Shown here: positions 43,225-51,975 of the stretch, piece after piece | Layout of the letters: each line of letters opens with the position of its first letter | How positions within the stretch are numbered: position 1 is the stretch's first letter | Origin: Singulisphaera sp. GP187 | GTDB lineage: Bacteria; Planctomycetota; Planctomycetia; Isosphaerales; Isosphaeraceae | DNA length: 64,000 nt | Direction of reading: 5' to 3' | NCBI RefSeq assembly: GCF_900129635.1 | Contig: NZ_FSRB01000001.1 | Span: forward strand, 5,793,501 to 5,857,500 | Notes under the pieces: generated by a model | The model's database searches: none | Seen by the model: the letters and a program-made list of their open reading frames with translations, nothing else | Told to the model about the DNA's origin: nothing | Position numbers and translations under genes: made by a program

Positions 43225-44835
43225 TCAACGATGGCGGTTCCAATCCAGCGCCAAGGGTGCGAGTGCGAACCGCGAGATTGGTACAAAGACTACCACGCTC
43301 AGCAGCACGGCGGTTCTCGTGGCCGGTTGCAATCTCGCTGGCAGGATCAGCACGGACAGGCCAATGGCGATTGCGGTGAGCACCATCCAGGTGGTTGTGT
43401 ACTGGAGCAGGTCGCGCCGTTGGAGCAGGCCCCGCCGCAACGCCGCGCGGAACGACCAAGACGTGACGACCGCTTTGATCGCAAGGAGACTCGCCACCAA
43501 CCAGGGGCGCGCGACCAGGAACCGGCTCGGAAGCGTTCGGGGGAATAGGGCGATGCCGAGAATTCCTGCCACGACCGAAAATATGACAGCGGCGGTCAGG
43601 CGTTCAAGCCAGGGGCGGCCACTGAGCGTGATCGGGAAATAGTCGGTCAGTTGCCGGAACGCCAGGGCGGGGCCCAGCACGAACGCTAATGCGAGAATCG
43701 AGGCGGCATGCCCGCCGGGGAACTGGACTTTCAGGGCCTGCCATTGCTTCGCCGCGCCTCCAGGTTGATCCACGAGACCGAGGCACAGGACCATGATGAC
43801 GACAACCAGCAACCAACTCAGCAGCACGCTCAGCGCTGTCATTCGTAGTTTGGCCGCGACCAGGTCCCGGGTTGACATTGGCCGAATCGCGAGGAACTCG
43901 ACGACCCTCGGGTGTTTGACCCAGAACGGAGTCAGCCGCCCCATGACGGTTCCGACCGACGTGGCCAAGAGCACCGGCATGATGAACAGAACGAGCAACA
44001 ACAGCGAATGGACCGCCCAGGCGTTTCTGGCGGTGCCGAGTCCAAGGATTAGGAGCGAGTTCAAGGTTGTCGTTATGGGAAACACGAGTCCATGGCATCG
44101 CCACTCGTACCAGAGCTGGGCCTGGGCCGGCGACCGGAACGGCCGGCGCGGACCGCGGGCCGTTCCGAACGGGAGCCGGAGCCACACGGGCCAGGCCCGC
44201 CACGCGTCGCCCCGGCGATCGCTGGCCACGCCGGCCAGCCCCAGCGGATAGGCGACCACGACGGCGACGGCCAGGAGCGCCGCGACCCGCTCGTGGCCGA
44301 CGGCCCCGAGCATGACGAGGCTCCAGACGATTCCTCCCGCCGCGCCGACCACCAGCGTGACCGCCACCAGCCGCAGCCAGGCGGGACTGAGCGGCGACCA
44401 CGAGAGGACCTGGAGCCACGACATTATCGCCACCAACCCCAAGGCCGGCAGGAGCACCGGCAGGCGGAAGCCGGACTGCCGGAAGACCATGCCTGCGATC
44501 GCCACCCAGAGCAAGGCCATGACCACCGCCCCGATCAGCAGCGGCCAGAACACCAGCACTCGAGTCGGCACCGGCAGCGCGTACATCCGTTTCGGATACC
44601 CTGAGGTCAGGTTTCCCGTCGCCTCGACGAACAAGGTGGCATTCATGAAGTAGGCGATGATGCCAAAGGCGGGAACCAGGGCCCCGACGATCGCGTATTC
44701 GTGCGGGACCCGTGAGAAAACGAAGGGGCCGAACAGGGCCAGTCCGGCCAGCGTGGCCAGGGCGGCGTGGGCTCCTTGACGGCTCCGCAACCAGAGCTGC
44801 CAGCCGATGGCGAGGGCCGGTGTGAGCGTTCGCAT
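43225..44835 (-). CDS. ABC-2 type exporter membrane subunit (GntR-controlled operon)
   Basis: The 536-residue product starts at ATG 44835 (aaggag upstream) and has about 12 hydrophobic segments, for example HAALATLAGLALFGPFVFSR, GIVWSLVMLGAVGHERVAAL and LLLLVLFIMPVLLATSVGTV. It resembles two fused permease halves of the ABC-2 class. It begins four bases after the end of the ABC ATPase gene and is the last gene of the regulator/ATPase/permease unit. The exported substrate is unknown. Confidence 0.8.
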   Translation of the reverse strand: MRTLTPALAIGWQLWLRSRQGAHAALATLAGLALFGPFVFSRVPHEYAIVGALVPAFGIIAYFMNATLFVEATGNLTSGYPKRMYALPVPTRVLVFWPLLIGAVVMALLWVAIAGMVFRQSGFRLPVLLPALGLVAIMSWLQVLSWSPLSPAWLRLVAVTLVVGAAGGIVWSLVMLGAVGHERVAALLAVAVVVAYPLGLAGVASDRRGDAWRAWPVWLRLPFGTARGPRRPFRSPAQAQLWYEWRCHGLVFPITTTLNSLLILGLGTARNAWAVHSLLLLVLFIMPVLLATSVGTVMGRLTPFWVKHPRVVEFLAIRPMSTRDLVAAKLRMTALSVLLSWLLVVVIMVLCLGLVDQPGGAAKQWQALKVQFPGGHAASILALAFVLGPALAFRQLTDYFPITLSGRPWLERLTAAVIFSVVAGILGIALFPRTLPSRFLVARPWLVASLLAIKAVVTSWSFRAALRRGLLQRRDLLQYTTTWMVLTAIAIGLSVLILPARLQPATRTAVLLSVVVFVPISRFALAPLALDWNRHR

Positions 44836-44839
44836 CGGC

Positions 44840-45781
44840 TTACTCCTTCCCGGCGATCTGTTGGCGCGACCCGACGCGGGCCACGAAGATCTCATCGAGC
44901 GATGGAATATGCTCCTCGACGATCCGGGCCCCGAGCCCGGCCGCCTGGCCGGAGATCTCCTCGACTGCGCCGTCGCAAACCCCTGTCCATTCTTGGCCGA
45001 AACCCTCCCAGTGCCATGCGCCGCGGAGTACCGGGGGTCGGGCCCGCGGCTCGTCGAATCGGAGTGTGAGCCGGCGGTGGGCGGCCTTCACCGCGTCGAG
45101 CGGCCCGCAGAGCACGATCCGGCCCCGGTCGATCATCGCGACATGGTCGGAGACGCGCTCCACCTCGTCGAGCAGGTGCGACGAGAAGAGGACCGTCCGC
45201 CCCTCCTCGGCGATGGTCCGGATGATGGCCGCGAGAATCTCGCGCCTTACGACCGGGTCGAGCCCCGTGGAGGGCTCGTCGAGCACGAGCAACTCGGGTC
45301 TGTACGCCAGCGCCGCGAGCAGCCCGGCGCGGGCCTTCTGCCCTTGCGACAGCCCCTTGATCTTCGCCTGCGGGTCAAGGTCGAACTGCCTGCGCAGCTC
45401 CTCGGCGAACGCGTCGTCCCAGGCGGGATAGAACGCGCGAAGGTAACGCATCAACTCCTCGATGCGCATCCACTCGGGCAGGTCGCGATCCTCGCTCAGG
45501 TAGCCCACCCGCGCGAGGACCCCGACCGGGTCGCGCACCGGGTCGCGGCCGAACACGCGGACCGTCCCGGCCTGCGCCTTGAGCAGGCCGAGCACGTGCT
45601 TGATGAGCGTGGTCTTCCCCGCGCCGTTCTCGCCGACCAGCCCGAAGACGCCGCCTCGCGGCACTTCCAGGTCCACGCTGTCGAGGGCGATCGTCTGTCC
45701 GAACCGTCGCGACAGCCCAGACACCCGGACGACCCCGTCGGAGGCGGATTCGCGTACGCTCTGACTCTCGCCGGCACTCAT
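44840..45781 (-). CDS. ABC transporter ATP-binding protein
   Basis: The 313-residue product starts at ATG 45781, overlapping the GntR stop by four bases (ATGA). It has Walker A GENGAGKTTLIKHVLG (about residue 53), signature LSQGQKARAGLLAAL, Walker B LLVLDEPSTGLDPVV and the switch His in LFSSHLLDEVERV. An accessory C-terminal region follows (about 220-313). The gene order of GntR regulator, ATPase and membrane protein matches YtrA/YtrB-like drug- or antibiotic-responsive exporters. The transported compound cannot be inferred. Confidence 0.92.
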   Translation of the reverse strand: MSAGESQSVRESASDGVVRVSGLSRRFGQTIALDSVDLEVPRGGVFGLVGENGAGKTTLIKHVLGLLKAQAGTVRVFGRDPVRDPVGVLARVGYLSEDRDLPEWMRIEELMRYLRAFYPAWDDAFAEELRRQFDLDPQAKIKGLSQGQKARAGLLAALAYRPELLVLDEPSTGLDPVVRREILAAIIRTIAEEGRTVLFSSHLLDEVERVSDHVAMIDRGRIVLCGPLDAVKAAHRRLTLRFDEPRARPPVLRGAWHWEGFGQEWTGVCDGAVEEISGQAAGLGARIVEEHIPSLDEIFVARVGSRQQIAGKE

Positions 45782-46179
45782 AATGCTTGATCCTCCCCAG
45801 GATGTTGCATGGCCCGGTCCCTGCAACGGACAAGGTCGACGACCTCATCGACACTGACGCCGAGCTGCCGCGCCTCGGCCAGCAAGGCGTCGACGCGCCC
45901 CGTGACGATCTTCAGTCGCTCCCGCTTCGCCAGCGGTGAACCGGCGTCGGAAACAAAGGTCCCGGCCGTGCGCCGCTTCTCGACCAGGCCCGCCGCCTCG
46001 AGCTCACGATAGGCACGCGCCACCGTGTTCGGATTCACCACCAGTCGCTCGGCCAGCACCCGGATCGGTGGCAACTCCTCCCCCGTCGCCAGCCGCCCCG
46101 AAGCCACGAGGTACTTCACCTGGTTGACAATCTGCTGGTAGATCGGCACCCCATCGTCGGCACTGATGTGGATGTGCAC
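45778..46179 (-). CDS. GntR-family (YtrA subfamily) transcriptional regulator
   Basis: The 133-residue product has the winged helix of GntR proteins in residues 1-75: VPIYQQIVNQVKYLVASGRL, LPPIRVLAERLVVNPNTVAR, AYRELEAAGLVEKRRTAGTF. The effector part is short (about 50 residues, helical), which is the mark of the YtrA subfamily that controls ABC transporter operons. It is the first gene of the operon and overlaps the ATPase gene by four bases. By analogy it represses its own operon until a ligand binds. The AT-rich stretch at 46205-46235 (tcttgtattaacacaatgatacaag) contains the inverted half-sites CTTGTAT/ATACAAG and is a good operator candidate. Confidence 0.92.
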   Translation of the reverse strand: MHIHISADDGVPIYQQIVNQVKYLVASGRLATGEELPPIRVLAERLVVNPNTVARAYRELEAAGLVEKRRTAGTFVSDAGSPLAKRERLKIVTGRVDALLAEARQLGVSVDEVVDLVRCRDRAMQHPGEDQAL

Positions 46180-46207
46180 GGCCCGTCCTCTCGCAGGCTC
46201 TTGTTGG

Positions 46208-46234
46208 TTCTTGTATTAACACAATGATACAAGG
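46208..46234. promoter_or_regulatory. Candidate GntR operator upstream of the regulator gene
   Basis: The sequence reads cttgtat, a 12-base spacer, atacaag, a perfect seven-base inverted repeat about 30-55 bases upstream of the GntR start. YtrA-type regulators bind dyads of this kind in their own promoters. Spacing and position are inferred; binding is not shown. Confidence 0.55.
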
Positions 46235-46710
46235 CCGACGCCGCGGGTCAAGGAGGCATATGCCGTGGCCAACGGGATTGAGGTTTTGATTCGAGATGTC
46301 TTGCCGATCGCCACGTCGATCGGTGAGCGTCGGTTTCGGGGCGTGGGGCGAGCGCACCGAAATGACGGAGACCGGCGCCGGCCGATCGTTTTCCCGACTT
46401 CGGCGTGGTCGGCCCTGGCATTATCGTAGGTCGAACACGTCCCGTAGGGTCCGCTATTGCGGACCATCTTCGCTTGCGGCCTGGTTGGAGGTGTGGTCCG
46501 CGATGAGACCCATGACGGATGGTCCGCAAATAGCGGACCCTACGGGTTGGCGTTATCGTGGGTCGAACGTGTTCCGTAGGGGGGAGGGGCACGCCCCACT
46601 ATCTTTAACCTCCCTTTTGGCAAGGAGATCGGGATAGTAGGCCGTGCTTTTTTTTGTGCGGGTTGAATTCGGATGTGTTTGTGAGAGGATGGGTTGGCGC
46701 GGCGCCCTGG
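46235..46710. other. Intergenic region carrying nested repeats
   Basis: No gene is supported. The region holds a 28/29-base inverted repeat and a 29-base direct repeat described separately. A low-complexity T-run with GTGCGGG follows at about 46640-46665. Confidence 0.5.
46421..46581. repeat. Composite repeat: inverted repeat flanked by imperfect direct repeats
   Basis: The inverted arms are 46441-46468 (cccgtagggtccgctattgc...) and 46518-46546; they match except for one extra base. The direct repeats are 46421-46449 and 46553-46581 (ttatcgt.ggtcgaac.), with four differences in 29 bases. The outer repeats overlap the inverted arm on the left. The pattern GTAGGGT plus a palindrome also occurs at 6925-6979, so both belong to one type of dispersed intergenic repeat. 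Confidence 0.75.
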
Positions 46711-48276
46711 TCAATGCTGGGGCGGGCGATTCGCGGTCTCGAGGAGTTCGATCGTCCGCAGGACGCGGACCGGGTGATCGGTCTGAATCACGTCGATCCC
46801 GTCGAGGATCGCGCGGCGATAGCTGGCCGCCGACTCGTTCAGGCCGAGGGCGTCGCTAAACACCTTGATTCCCCGGGCGTGGCAGCGGTCGATCAGCGGC
46901 TTCGACAGGAGATTCCAACGGGTGTCGAACGCATAGGGTTCGAGGCGATCGGCGAGGGGGTCGATCTGGGCCGGGTCGGCGAGGGGCGGCATCCGGCGGA
47001 GCCGGGGCTCGAGGGCGCGGAGTCGGGCGAGGTAGTCGGGGTGCTGGTAGACGATGGCTCGGTCGATCAGGCCGCGGGCGCTGAGCGCCGCGACGAGTGC
47101 TTCGGGGGAGATATTCTTGGCATCGACATAGAGCTCGGCCCGCTCCCCGACGGCGTGTAGGAAGTCGTCGAGTGTGGGGATCGGGGTGCCGGCGAACGGG
47201 CGGCCGAACCAGGCGCCGGCGTCGAGCGGGGTGAGCTCGGCCGCGTCGTGGTCGCGGATCGGCCCGTGCGCGATCGTCGTCCGGTCGAGTCGGCCGTCAT
47301 GCATAAGGATGTGCGCGCCGTCGCGCGTGGTCTGGATGTCGAATTCGACGAGATCAGCGCCGAGGCGGATCGCCTTCTCGTAGGCCGGCAGCGTGTTCTC
47401 GGGGGCGTACCGGGAGGCGCCGCGATGGTGGGCCACCTTCACTCGCGCCGTCGGGTCGATCCGCCGGAGGACCTCGTGGGCCAGGAGCTCCTCCGCGCGG
47501 TCGGTCTGGATCCAATCGACGCCCGCGGCGGTCAGCCGGTCCCAGGTCTCGGGGCGGTCGTTCGCGCCTTGCGTTTTGGTCATGACCTTGAGGCCGCGGC
47601 CGTGGAAGGCGCGGGAGTGGTCCGGGGTCACGTCGGCGGCATCGACCTGGACCGCCGCGGGCTGCAAGGCGCCGAAGGCGTCGAGGCCGTCGGCCGGTTT
47701 CCACTCCGGCATCAAGGCCAGCCGATCGCCCCCGGGCGCGGACCGGACGGCCTGGAGGACTTCGAGGTCGGCGGAGACGACCACCTGACGCTCCATTCCG
47801 GCCTCGAGCACGTCACGGACGAGCCGGGCCGGGTCGACCCGCTTGCAGTCCAGGGCGAGGTTGACACGCCCTTTCGCCGTCGCGAGTGCCTCCTCGAGAG
47901 TGGGGATCCTCGCGCCTGCGAACCGTCGGGCGAACTTCGCGCCGGCGTCGAGCGTCTTCAACTCGGCCAGCGTCCGGCCGTCGACCGGGCCGAGGCCGTC
48001 GGTCGTGCGCCCGAGGTCGGCGTCGTGGATCAGCACGTGACGGCCGTCGCGGCTGAGGCGGACGTCGACCTCGACCCACTCGACCGCGTCGGCGACCGCA
48101 TGATCGAGGGCCGCCACCGTGTTTTCCGGGGCTTGATTGTGTGCGCCCCGGTGGGCGATGACCTGCACGCGTCGCGGCGGCTGGATCGTCGAGGAGAACG
48201 GGAATTCCCCCGCGGCGGAGACGGCTGCGACCAGACTGATCCCGAGCGTGAGGGCGGATCGGATTGGGCTCATCAT
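46711..48276 (-). CDS. Secreted protein with two tandem glycerophosphodiester phosphodiesterase domains
   Basis: The 521-residue product starts at ATG 48276 with signal peptide MMSPIRSALTLGISLVAAVS. Two complete GDPD domains follow. The first (about 38-275) has IAHRGAHNQAPENTVAALDH and VEVDVRLSRDGRHVLIHDAD; the second (about 285-510) has VAHHRGASRYAPENTLPAYE and VEFDIQTTRDGAHILMHDGR. Both keep the HR, ENT, E-x-D and HD residues that bind the metal and catalyse cleavage. Each domain ends with a D-x-IQTD motif. The enzyme would hydrolyse glycerophosphodiesters to glycerol-3-phosphate and an alcohol outside the cell. Tandem fusion is uncommon; most family members have one domain. Confidence 0.9.
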   Translation of the reverse strand: MMSPIRSALTLGISLVAAVSAAGEFPFSSTIQPPRRVQVIAHRGAHNQAPENTVAALDHAVADAVEWVEVDVRLSRDGRHVLIHDADLGRTTDGLGPVDGRTLAELKTLDAGAKFARRFAGARIPTLEEALATAKGRVNLALDCKRVDPARLVRDVLEAGMERQVVVSADLEVLQAVRSAPGGDRLALMPEWKPADGLDAFGALQPAAVQVDAADVTPDHSRAFHGRGLKVMTKTQGANDRPETWDRLTAAGVDWIQTDRAEELLAHEVLRRIDPTARVKVAHHRGASRYAPENTLPAYEKAIRLGADLVEFDIQTTRDGAHILMHDGRLDRTTIAHGPIRDHDAAELTPLDAGAWFGRPFAGTPIPTLDDFLHAVGERAELYVDAKNISPEALVAALSARGLIDRAIVYQHPDYLARLRALEPRLRRMPPLADPAQIDPLADRLEPYAFDTRWNLLSKPLIDRCHARGIKVFSDALGLNESAASYRRAILDGIDVIQTDHPVRVLRTIELLETANRPPQH

Positions 48277-48379
48277 CGTTGGGTCCTTGCGGGTTCGCTG
48301 TCGGACGCGACGGCAGGGGCGGGTCGATCGGCGGGGCCTTGTGCACACCCCCCGACGGTCGAGCCCGCCCACCGTGCGA

Positions 48380-49477
48380 TCAGTACGCGTCGGCGCTGAT
48401 GACTTCGCCGCCGTTGATCGTCCCCAGGGCCTGGTAGACGCCCGGCTTGAACTGCGCCGCGTTGGTCACCGACCAGACCTGTGTGCTCGGGTCCATTGTA
48501 ACGCCGGACGGGGTCCCGGTGCCGTCGAGGGCCCAGGTCGAGATGCTGTCCTTGAGGAACCGGACCGAGCCGTCGCACATCGCGAAGTTGGCCCCGCCGG
48601 AGTGGAAGCTCGTTGCGGCGTTGAGGAAGGCTCCTCCTTCGGTGTAGCCGCCGCTGCTGGCGCCATCGTCCCAGTTCTGTGTCTTCTTCTGAACATTGAT
48701 CGGATAGAAGACGGTGAATGCCGTGTCGCCGTAGTTGCCGGAGACCCACCAATTCCACTTGTTGAAGGAATTGTTGCCGTCGGTCTTGCTGAGCAGGCCG
48801 TGGGCGTGCTCACCGAAGGCGATGGAGTTGCTTGTCCCGTCGGTGACCGACGCGATCGTGACCACGCCGCGGGTACTCCCCGTGCCACCGAAAACGGGGC
48901 TAATCCCGTTGGAGACGATCGCCCCGTTCTGCTGCTGGAGCGACGCCGACGAGTTCGAGGCCGACGAGGCCCAGGCGCCGTAGCAACCCGCGTAGCTCGT
49001 GAACATGAAGTTCTGGATGTTGGTCTTATGAGCCTTCCCGGCCGGCTCGGGGTAGAAGACCCCCGCGATCTCGGTGTCACTGGGGCACCAGAGCATGTTC
49101 AGGCCGACGCCCGACACCGTCGAGTTCGCATCGCAGCGGTAGCCGAAGCTGGTGTTGAACGCCGCGTAGAGCGGGGCCTGCTCCATGAAGGACAGGAGCC
49201 CCACGAAGCAGCTCATCCCCTGATTGACTCCGCCGTAAGGGAGGTACTGGGCGAACGCGGCCATCGGGTAGCAGGTGTTGGCGCTCTCATAATTCGCCAG
49301 GGCCAGGCCGAGTTGCTTGAGATTGTTGATGCACTGCGAACGACGTGCCGCCTCTCGCGCCGCCTGAACCGCGGGCAAGAGAAGGGCGATCAACACCGCG
49401 ATGATCGCGATGACGACCAGAAGTTCGATCAAGGTGAAGCCACGCCGACCTGCCGGGACACACGGGATCGCTTTCAT
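48380..49477 (-). CDS. DUF1559 pilin-like H-X9-DG protein
   Basis: The 365-residue product starts at ATG 49477 and begins with a short basic leader, then GRRGFTLIELLVVIAIIAVL and LIALLLPAVQAAREAARRSQ, the prepilin-type processing and hydrophobic helix. The C-terminal signature is FHSGGANFAMCDGSVRFLKD (His-x9-Asp-Gly). The middle is typical of the DUF1559 family with several Cys. A small lipoprotein gene lies upstream on the same strand. A related protein is encoded at 21292-22251. Confidence 0.93.
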   Translation of the reverse strand: MKAIPCVPAGRRGFTLIELLVVIAIIAVLIALLLPAVQAAREAARRSQCINNLKQLGLALANYESANTCYPMAAFAQYLPYGGVNQGMSCFVGLLSFMEQAPLYAAFNTSFGYRCDANSTVSGVGLNMLWCPSDTEIAGVFYPEPAGKAHKTNIQNFMFTSYAGCYGAWASSASNSSASLQQQNGAIVSNGISPVFGGTGSTRGVVTIASVTDGTSNSIAFGEHAHGLLSKTDGNNSFNKWNWWVSGNYGDTAFTVFYPINVQKKTQNWDDGASSGGYTEGGAFLNAATSFHSGGANFAMCDGSVRFLKDSISTWALDGTGTPSGVTMDPSTQVWSVTNAAQFKPGVYQALGTINGGEVISADAY

Positions 49478-49634
49478 CGGGACTCGCTCCTCGTTGACAG
49501 AGTTGATAATCGGAATCGAGGGAGAAGGGACGGCAATCTCAGAGCGCACGGGATCAACGGCTCGGAAACAGGAAACGACCGAGACCCCATGCGAGATGTG
49601 GACAACTGTCGGCTACCCTGGCTTGGGGGCCGTG

Positions 49635-49814
49635 TTACCTCGCCGGCGAGGGCCTGATCCCTTTCTTCGGGGCCAGCTTCGGCCCGTCTTCAGACTTTGA
49701 CCCGACCGAGATCGACCCCACCGCAGGCTGCCCAGGATCGCCTCCGCCGCAACCCTGGAGGGAAACGAGTGCGGAGAGCAGGAGCAGGAGGATCACAGGC
49801 CCCGTTCGCTTCAT
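49635..49814 (-). CDS. Small lipoprotein
   Basis: The 59-residue product starts at ATG 49814 and has a signal peptide with a lipobox: MKRTGPVILLLLLSALVSLQ followed by GC, so lipidation at Cys22 is expected. The remaining residues (GGGDPGQPAVGSISVGSKSE and a Lys/Pro tail) are disordered. Small lipoproteins of this type often precede or follow DUF1559 genes in planctomycetes, as here (about 160 bases upstream). The role is unknown. Confidence 0.7.
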   Translation of the reverse strand: MKRTGPVILLLLLSALVSLQGCGGGDPGQPAVGSISVGSKSEDGPKLAPKKGIRPSPAR

Positions 49815-50084
49815 GGTCAATGCACCCCGATGCGAGGAGATGGCGACCCGTATGATGGGTCGTAAAGGATCATCGGCGCAATACTAAACAATTGTTATTG
49901 CGATAATATGTTTGGATTTTGTAGTATTCGTGAAGTTTGCCGACCTGGCACGATTGCGGGTAGAGGCACGACGGCCTCCGAGAATCCCACTTCATATCGT
50001 AAGTCAGATTGGCCTTGCGGCAAGAGCCATTATGAGGAACATTGAGAGGGCCATTTTCGTCCCCAAACGCGGAGCGAACGTGTC

Positions 50085-51587
50085 ATGGCCAAGGGCATCC
50101 CTCCGGTCTCGCTGTTAGCGATCCCGCTCGACGCTTCGTCGTCGGCGCCCCTCTTCCGCCAACTCTACGACGGCCTGCGCGGGTCGATCCTCGCCGGGTC
50201 GCTCAAGCCTGGTGGGCGCCTTCCCGCCAGTCGGACCCTTGCGGTCGATTTGGGGGTGTCGCGGAACACGGTCACCACCGCCTACGATCAACTGCTCGCG
50301 GAAGGCTACCTGGAGGGGAAGGTCGGGGCGGGGACGTACGTGACTCGAACCCTGCCGGAGGACGCCCTGCTGGTGCGTCGGGGCAAGGCCGGCGGGGGCG
50401 ACCTGGGCGGCCAGCCCGGCCGGCTCTCGCGACGGGGTGCGCTTTTGGCGACCACGCCGGCCTGGGTTGTCCGCGGCACGGCCGACCCCAAGCCGTTCCG
50501 GCCGGGGGTGCCGGCGATGGATACCCTGCCCCTCGACGACTGGGCGGCCCTGTCCGCGCGACGTTGGCGGCGGTCGACTGGCAACGTCCTCGGTTACGGC
50601 GAACCGGCCGGCTACCGGCCGCTCCGCGAGGCGATCGCCGCCCACTTGGGCACGGCGCGGGGGGTCGTCTGTGAGGCCGGTCAGGTGGTCATCGTCGCCG
50701 GGACCCAGCAGGCGATCGACCTGGCGACGCGCCTGCTGCTGGACCCGGGGGACCCCGCCTGGATCGAGGACCCGGGCTTCGTGGGCGCCCGAGGGGCGGT
50801 CGTCGGGGCCGGCGCGCGACCGGTCCCCGTGCCGGTTGACGGCGAAGGGATGATCGTCTCCGCCGGGGTGGCGCGTTGCCCGGAGGCACGCCTGGCCTAT
50901 GTCACACCCTCGCACCAGTACCCGCTCGGGGTGGCGATGACCCTGGCACGCCGACTGGAATTGCTCTGCTGGGCCCATCGGGCGGGCGCCTGGATCTTGG
51001 AGGACGACTACGACAGCGAGTTCCGCTACATCGGACGCCCCCTGGCCTCGTTGCAAGGCCTCGACCGACAGGGGCGAGTGGTCTACATGGGGACCTTCAG
51101 CAAGGTCCTTTTTCCCGCTCTCCGACTCTCCTATCTCGTGGCCCCCCCGGCCCTGGTCGACGCCTTCGTCTCGGCCCTCGCGCTCGCGGGCGGCCCGCCC
51201 CCGCTCCATACCCAGGCGGTTCTCGCCGACTTCTTTGCCGAAGGCCACTTCCACCGCCACATCCGAAGGATGCGCTCGCTCTACGCCGAGCGGCAGGAGA
51301 CCCTCGTCTGCGCGGCGAAGGCCGAGCTGTGCGGCCTGCTCGATGTTGTCCCGTCGGAGACCGGCCTGCAGGTCATGGGCTGGCTCGCTGATGGGATCGA
51401 TGACCGAGCGGCCTCCCGCTGGGCCGAGGCGGCGGGCGTGGTGGCTCCTCCTCTCTCGTCCTACACGCTCGAACCGATGTCGCGCCAGGGCCTCCTCCTC
51501 GGCTACGCGGCCCACTCCACGCGCCAGATTCGCGAGGGCGTGCGCCGTTTGGCGGCGGCCCTCCACCGCGGCGTCAACTCCGTATGA
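50085..51587 (+). CDS. MocR-family GntR regulator with aminotransferase-like domain
   Basis: The 500-residue product starts at ATG 50085. Residues about 20-90 are a GntR winged helix (APLFRQLYDGLRGSILAGSL, LPASRTLAVDLGVSRNTVTT, AYDQLLAEGYLEGKVGAGTY). Residues about 140-490 form a fold-type I aminotransferase-like domain with GYGEPAGYRPLREAIAAHLG, the Asp of WILEDDYDSEFRY and the probable PLP lysine in MGTFSKVLFPALRLSYLVAP. Such regulators bind PLP with an amino acid ligand; PdxR and GabR are the models. The target is unknown. The gene stands alone between divergent small genes. Confidence 0.92.
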   Translation: MAKGIPPVSLLAIPLDASSSAPLFRQLYDGLRGSILAGSLKPGGRLPASRTLAVDLGVSRNTVTTAYDQLLAEGYLEGKVGAGTYVTRTLPEDALLVRRGKAGGGDLGGQPGRLSRRGALLATTPAWVVRGTADPKPFRPGVPAMDTLPLDDWAALSARRWRRSTGNVLGYGEPAGYRPLREAIAAHLGTARGVVCEAGQVVIVAGTQQAIDLATRLLLDPGDPAWIEDPGFVGARGAVVGAGARPVPVPVDGEGMIVSAGVARCPEARLAYVTPSHQYPLGVAMTLARRLELLCWAHRAGAWILEDDYDSEFRYIGRPLASLQGLDRQGRVVYMGTFSKVLFPALRLSYLVAPPALVDAFVSALALAGGPPPLHTQAVLADFFAEGHFHRHIRRMRSLYAERQETLVCAAKAELCGLLDVVPSETGLQVMGWLADGIDDRAASRWAEAAGVVAPPLSSYTLEPMSRQGLLLGYAAHSTRQIREGVRRLAAALHRGVNSV

Positions 51588-51975
51588 GCCGTGTCGGTCC
51601 GTGAGGAGCCGCCGAACATCGCTGAAAAAGTACAAATGTAATTGCGATTAATAAGAATTTTAGATTGTGGTTTGTTGGGATAGATTTCGGTATGCCTGTG
51701 TGGCGGCTCTCGCCGCGACTGATTGCATGGTCGCGTACGACTTCGAGAACTCCCCCTGGGATTGCGTCCTTGGGCGGAAACTGTCGCCTTGCCCGCGCAC
51801 GTCGACTCTTCGCCTGCGCCGGAACGAAGGGGAGCGCGGTCGGGAACCAAACGGGTCGGAGCGACGTACTCCAGGAGGTTTGCAAGCGGGGCCGACTCTG
51901 GACGTTCACCCCCGGGAGCGGTTAGAACGGAGCCAGTTCGGACGGCCCAATATCGTTCACGGAGTGAGCACGTTT
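51588..51975. other. Intergenic region before the M16 protease gene
   Basis: The 388-base stretch is AT-rich at 51625-51680 (promoter-like) and open in the protease frame from 51667, but those codons precede the signal peptide and look non-coding. No repeat or other gene is evident. Confidence 0.5.

Noticed and set aside
46421..46581. Repeated 28-29-base units as a CRISPR
   Set aside because: Only two copies in inverted orientation and no cas gene in the window.
49897..51653. Similar AT-rich motif (attgcgat...aata) on both sides of the MocR-type gene (49897-49908 and 51641-51653)
   Set aside because: Only about ten bases agree and similar AT-rich strings occur by chance in promoters; not enough for an operator or a target duplication.
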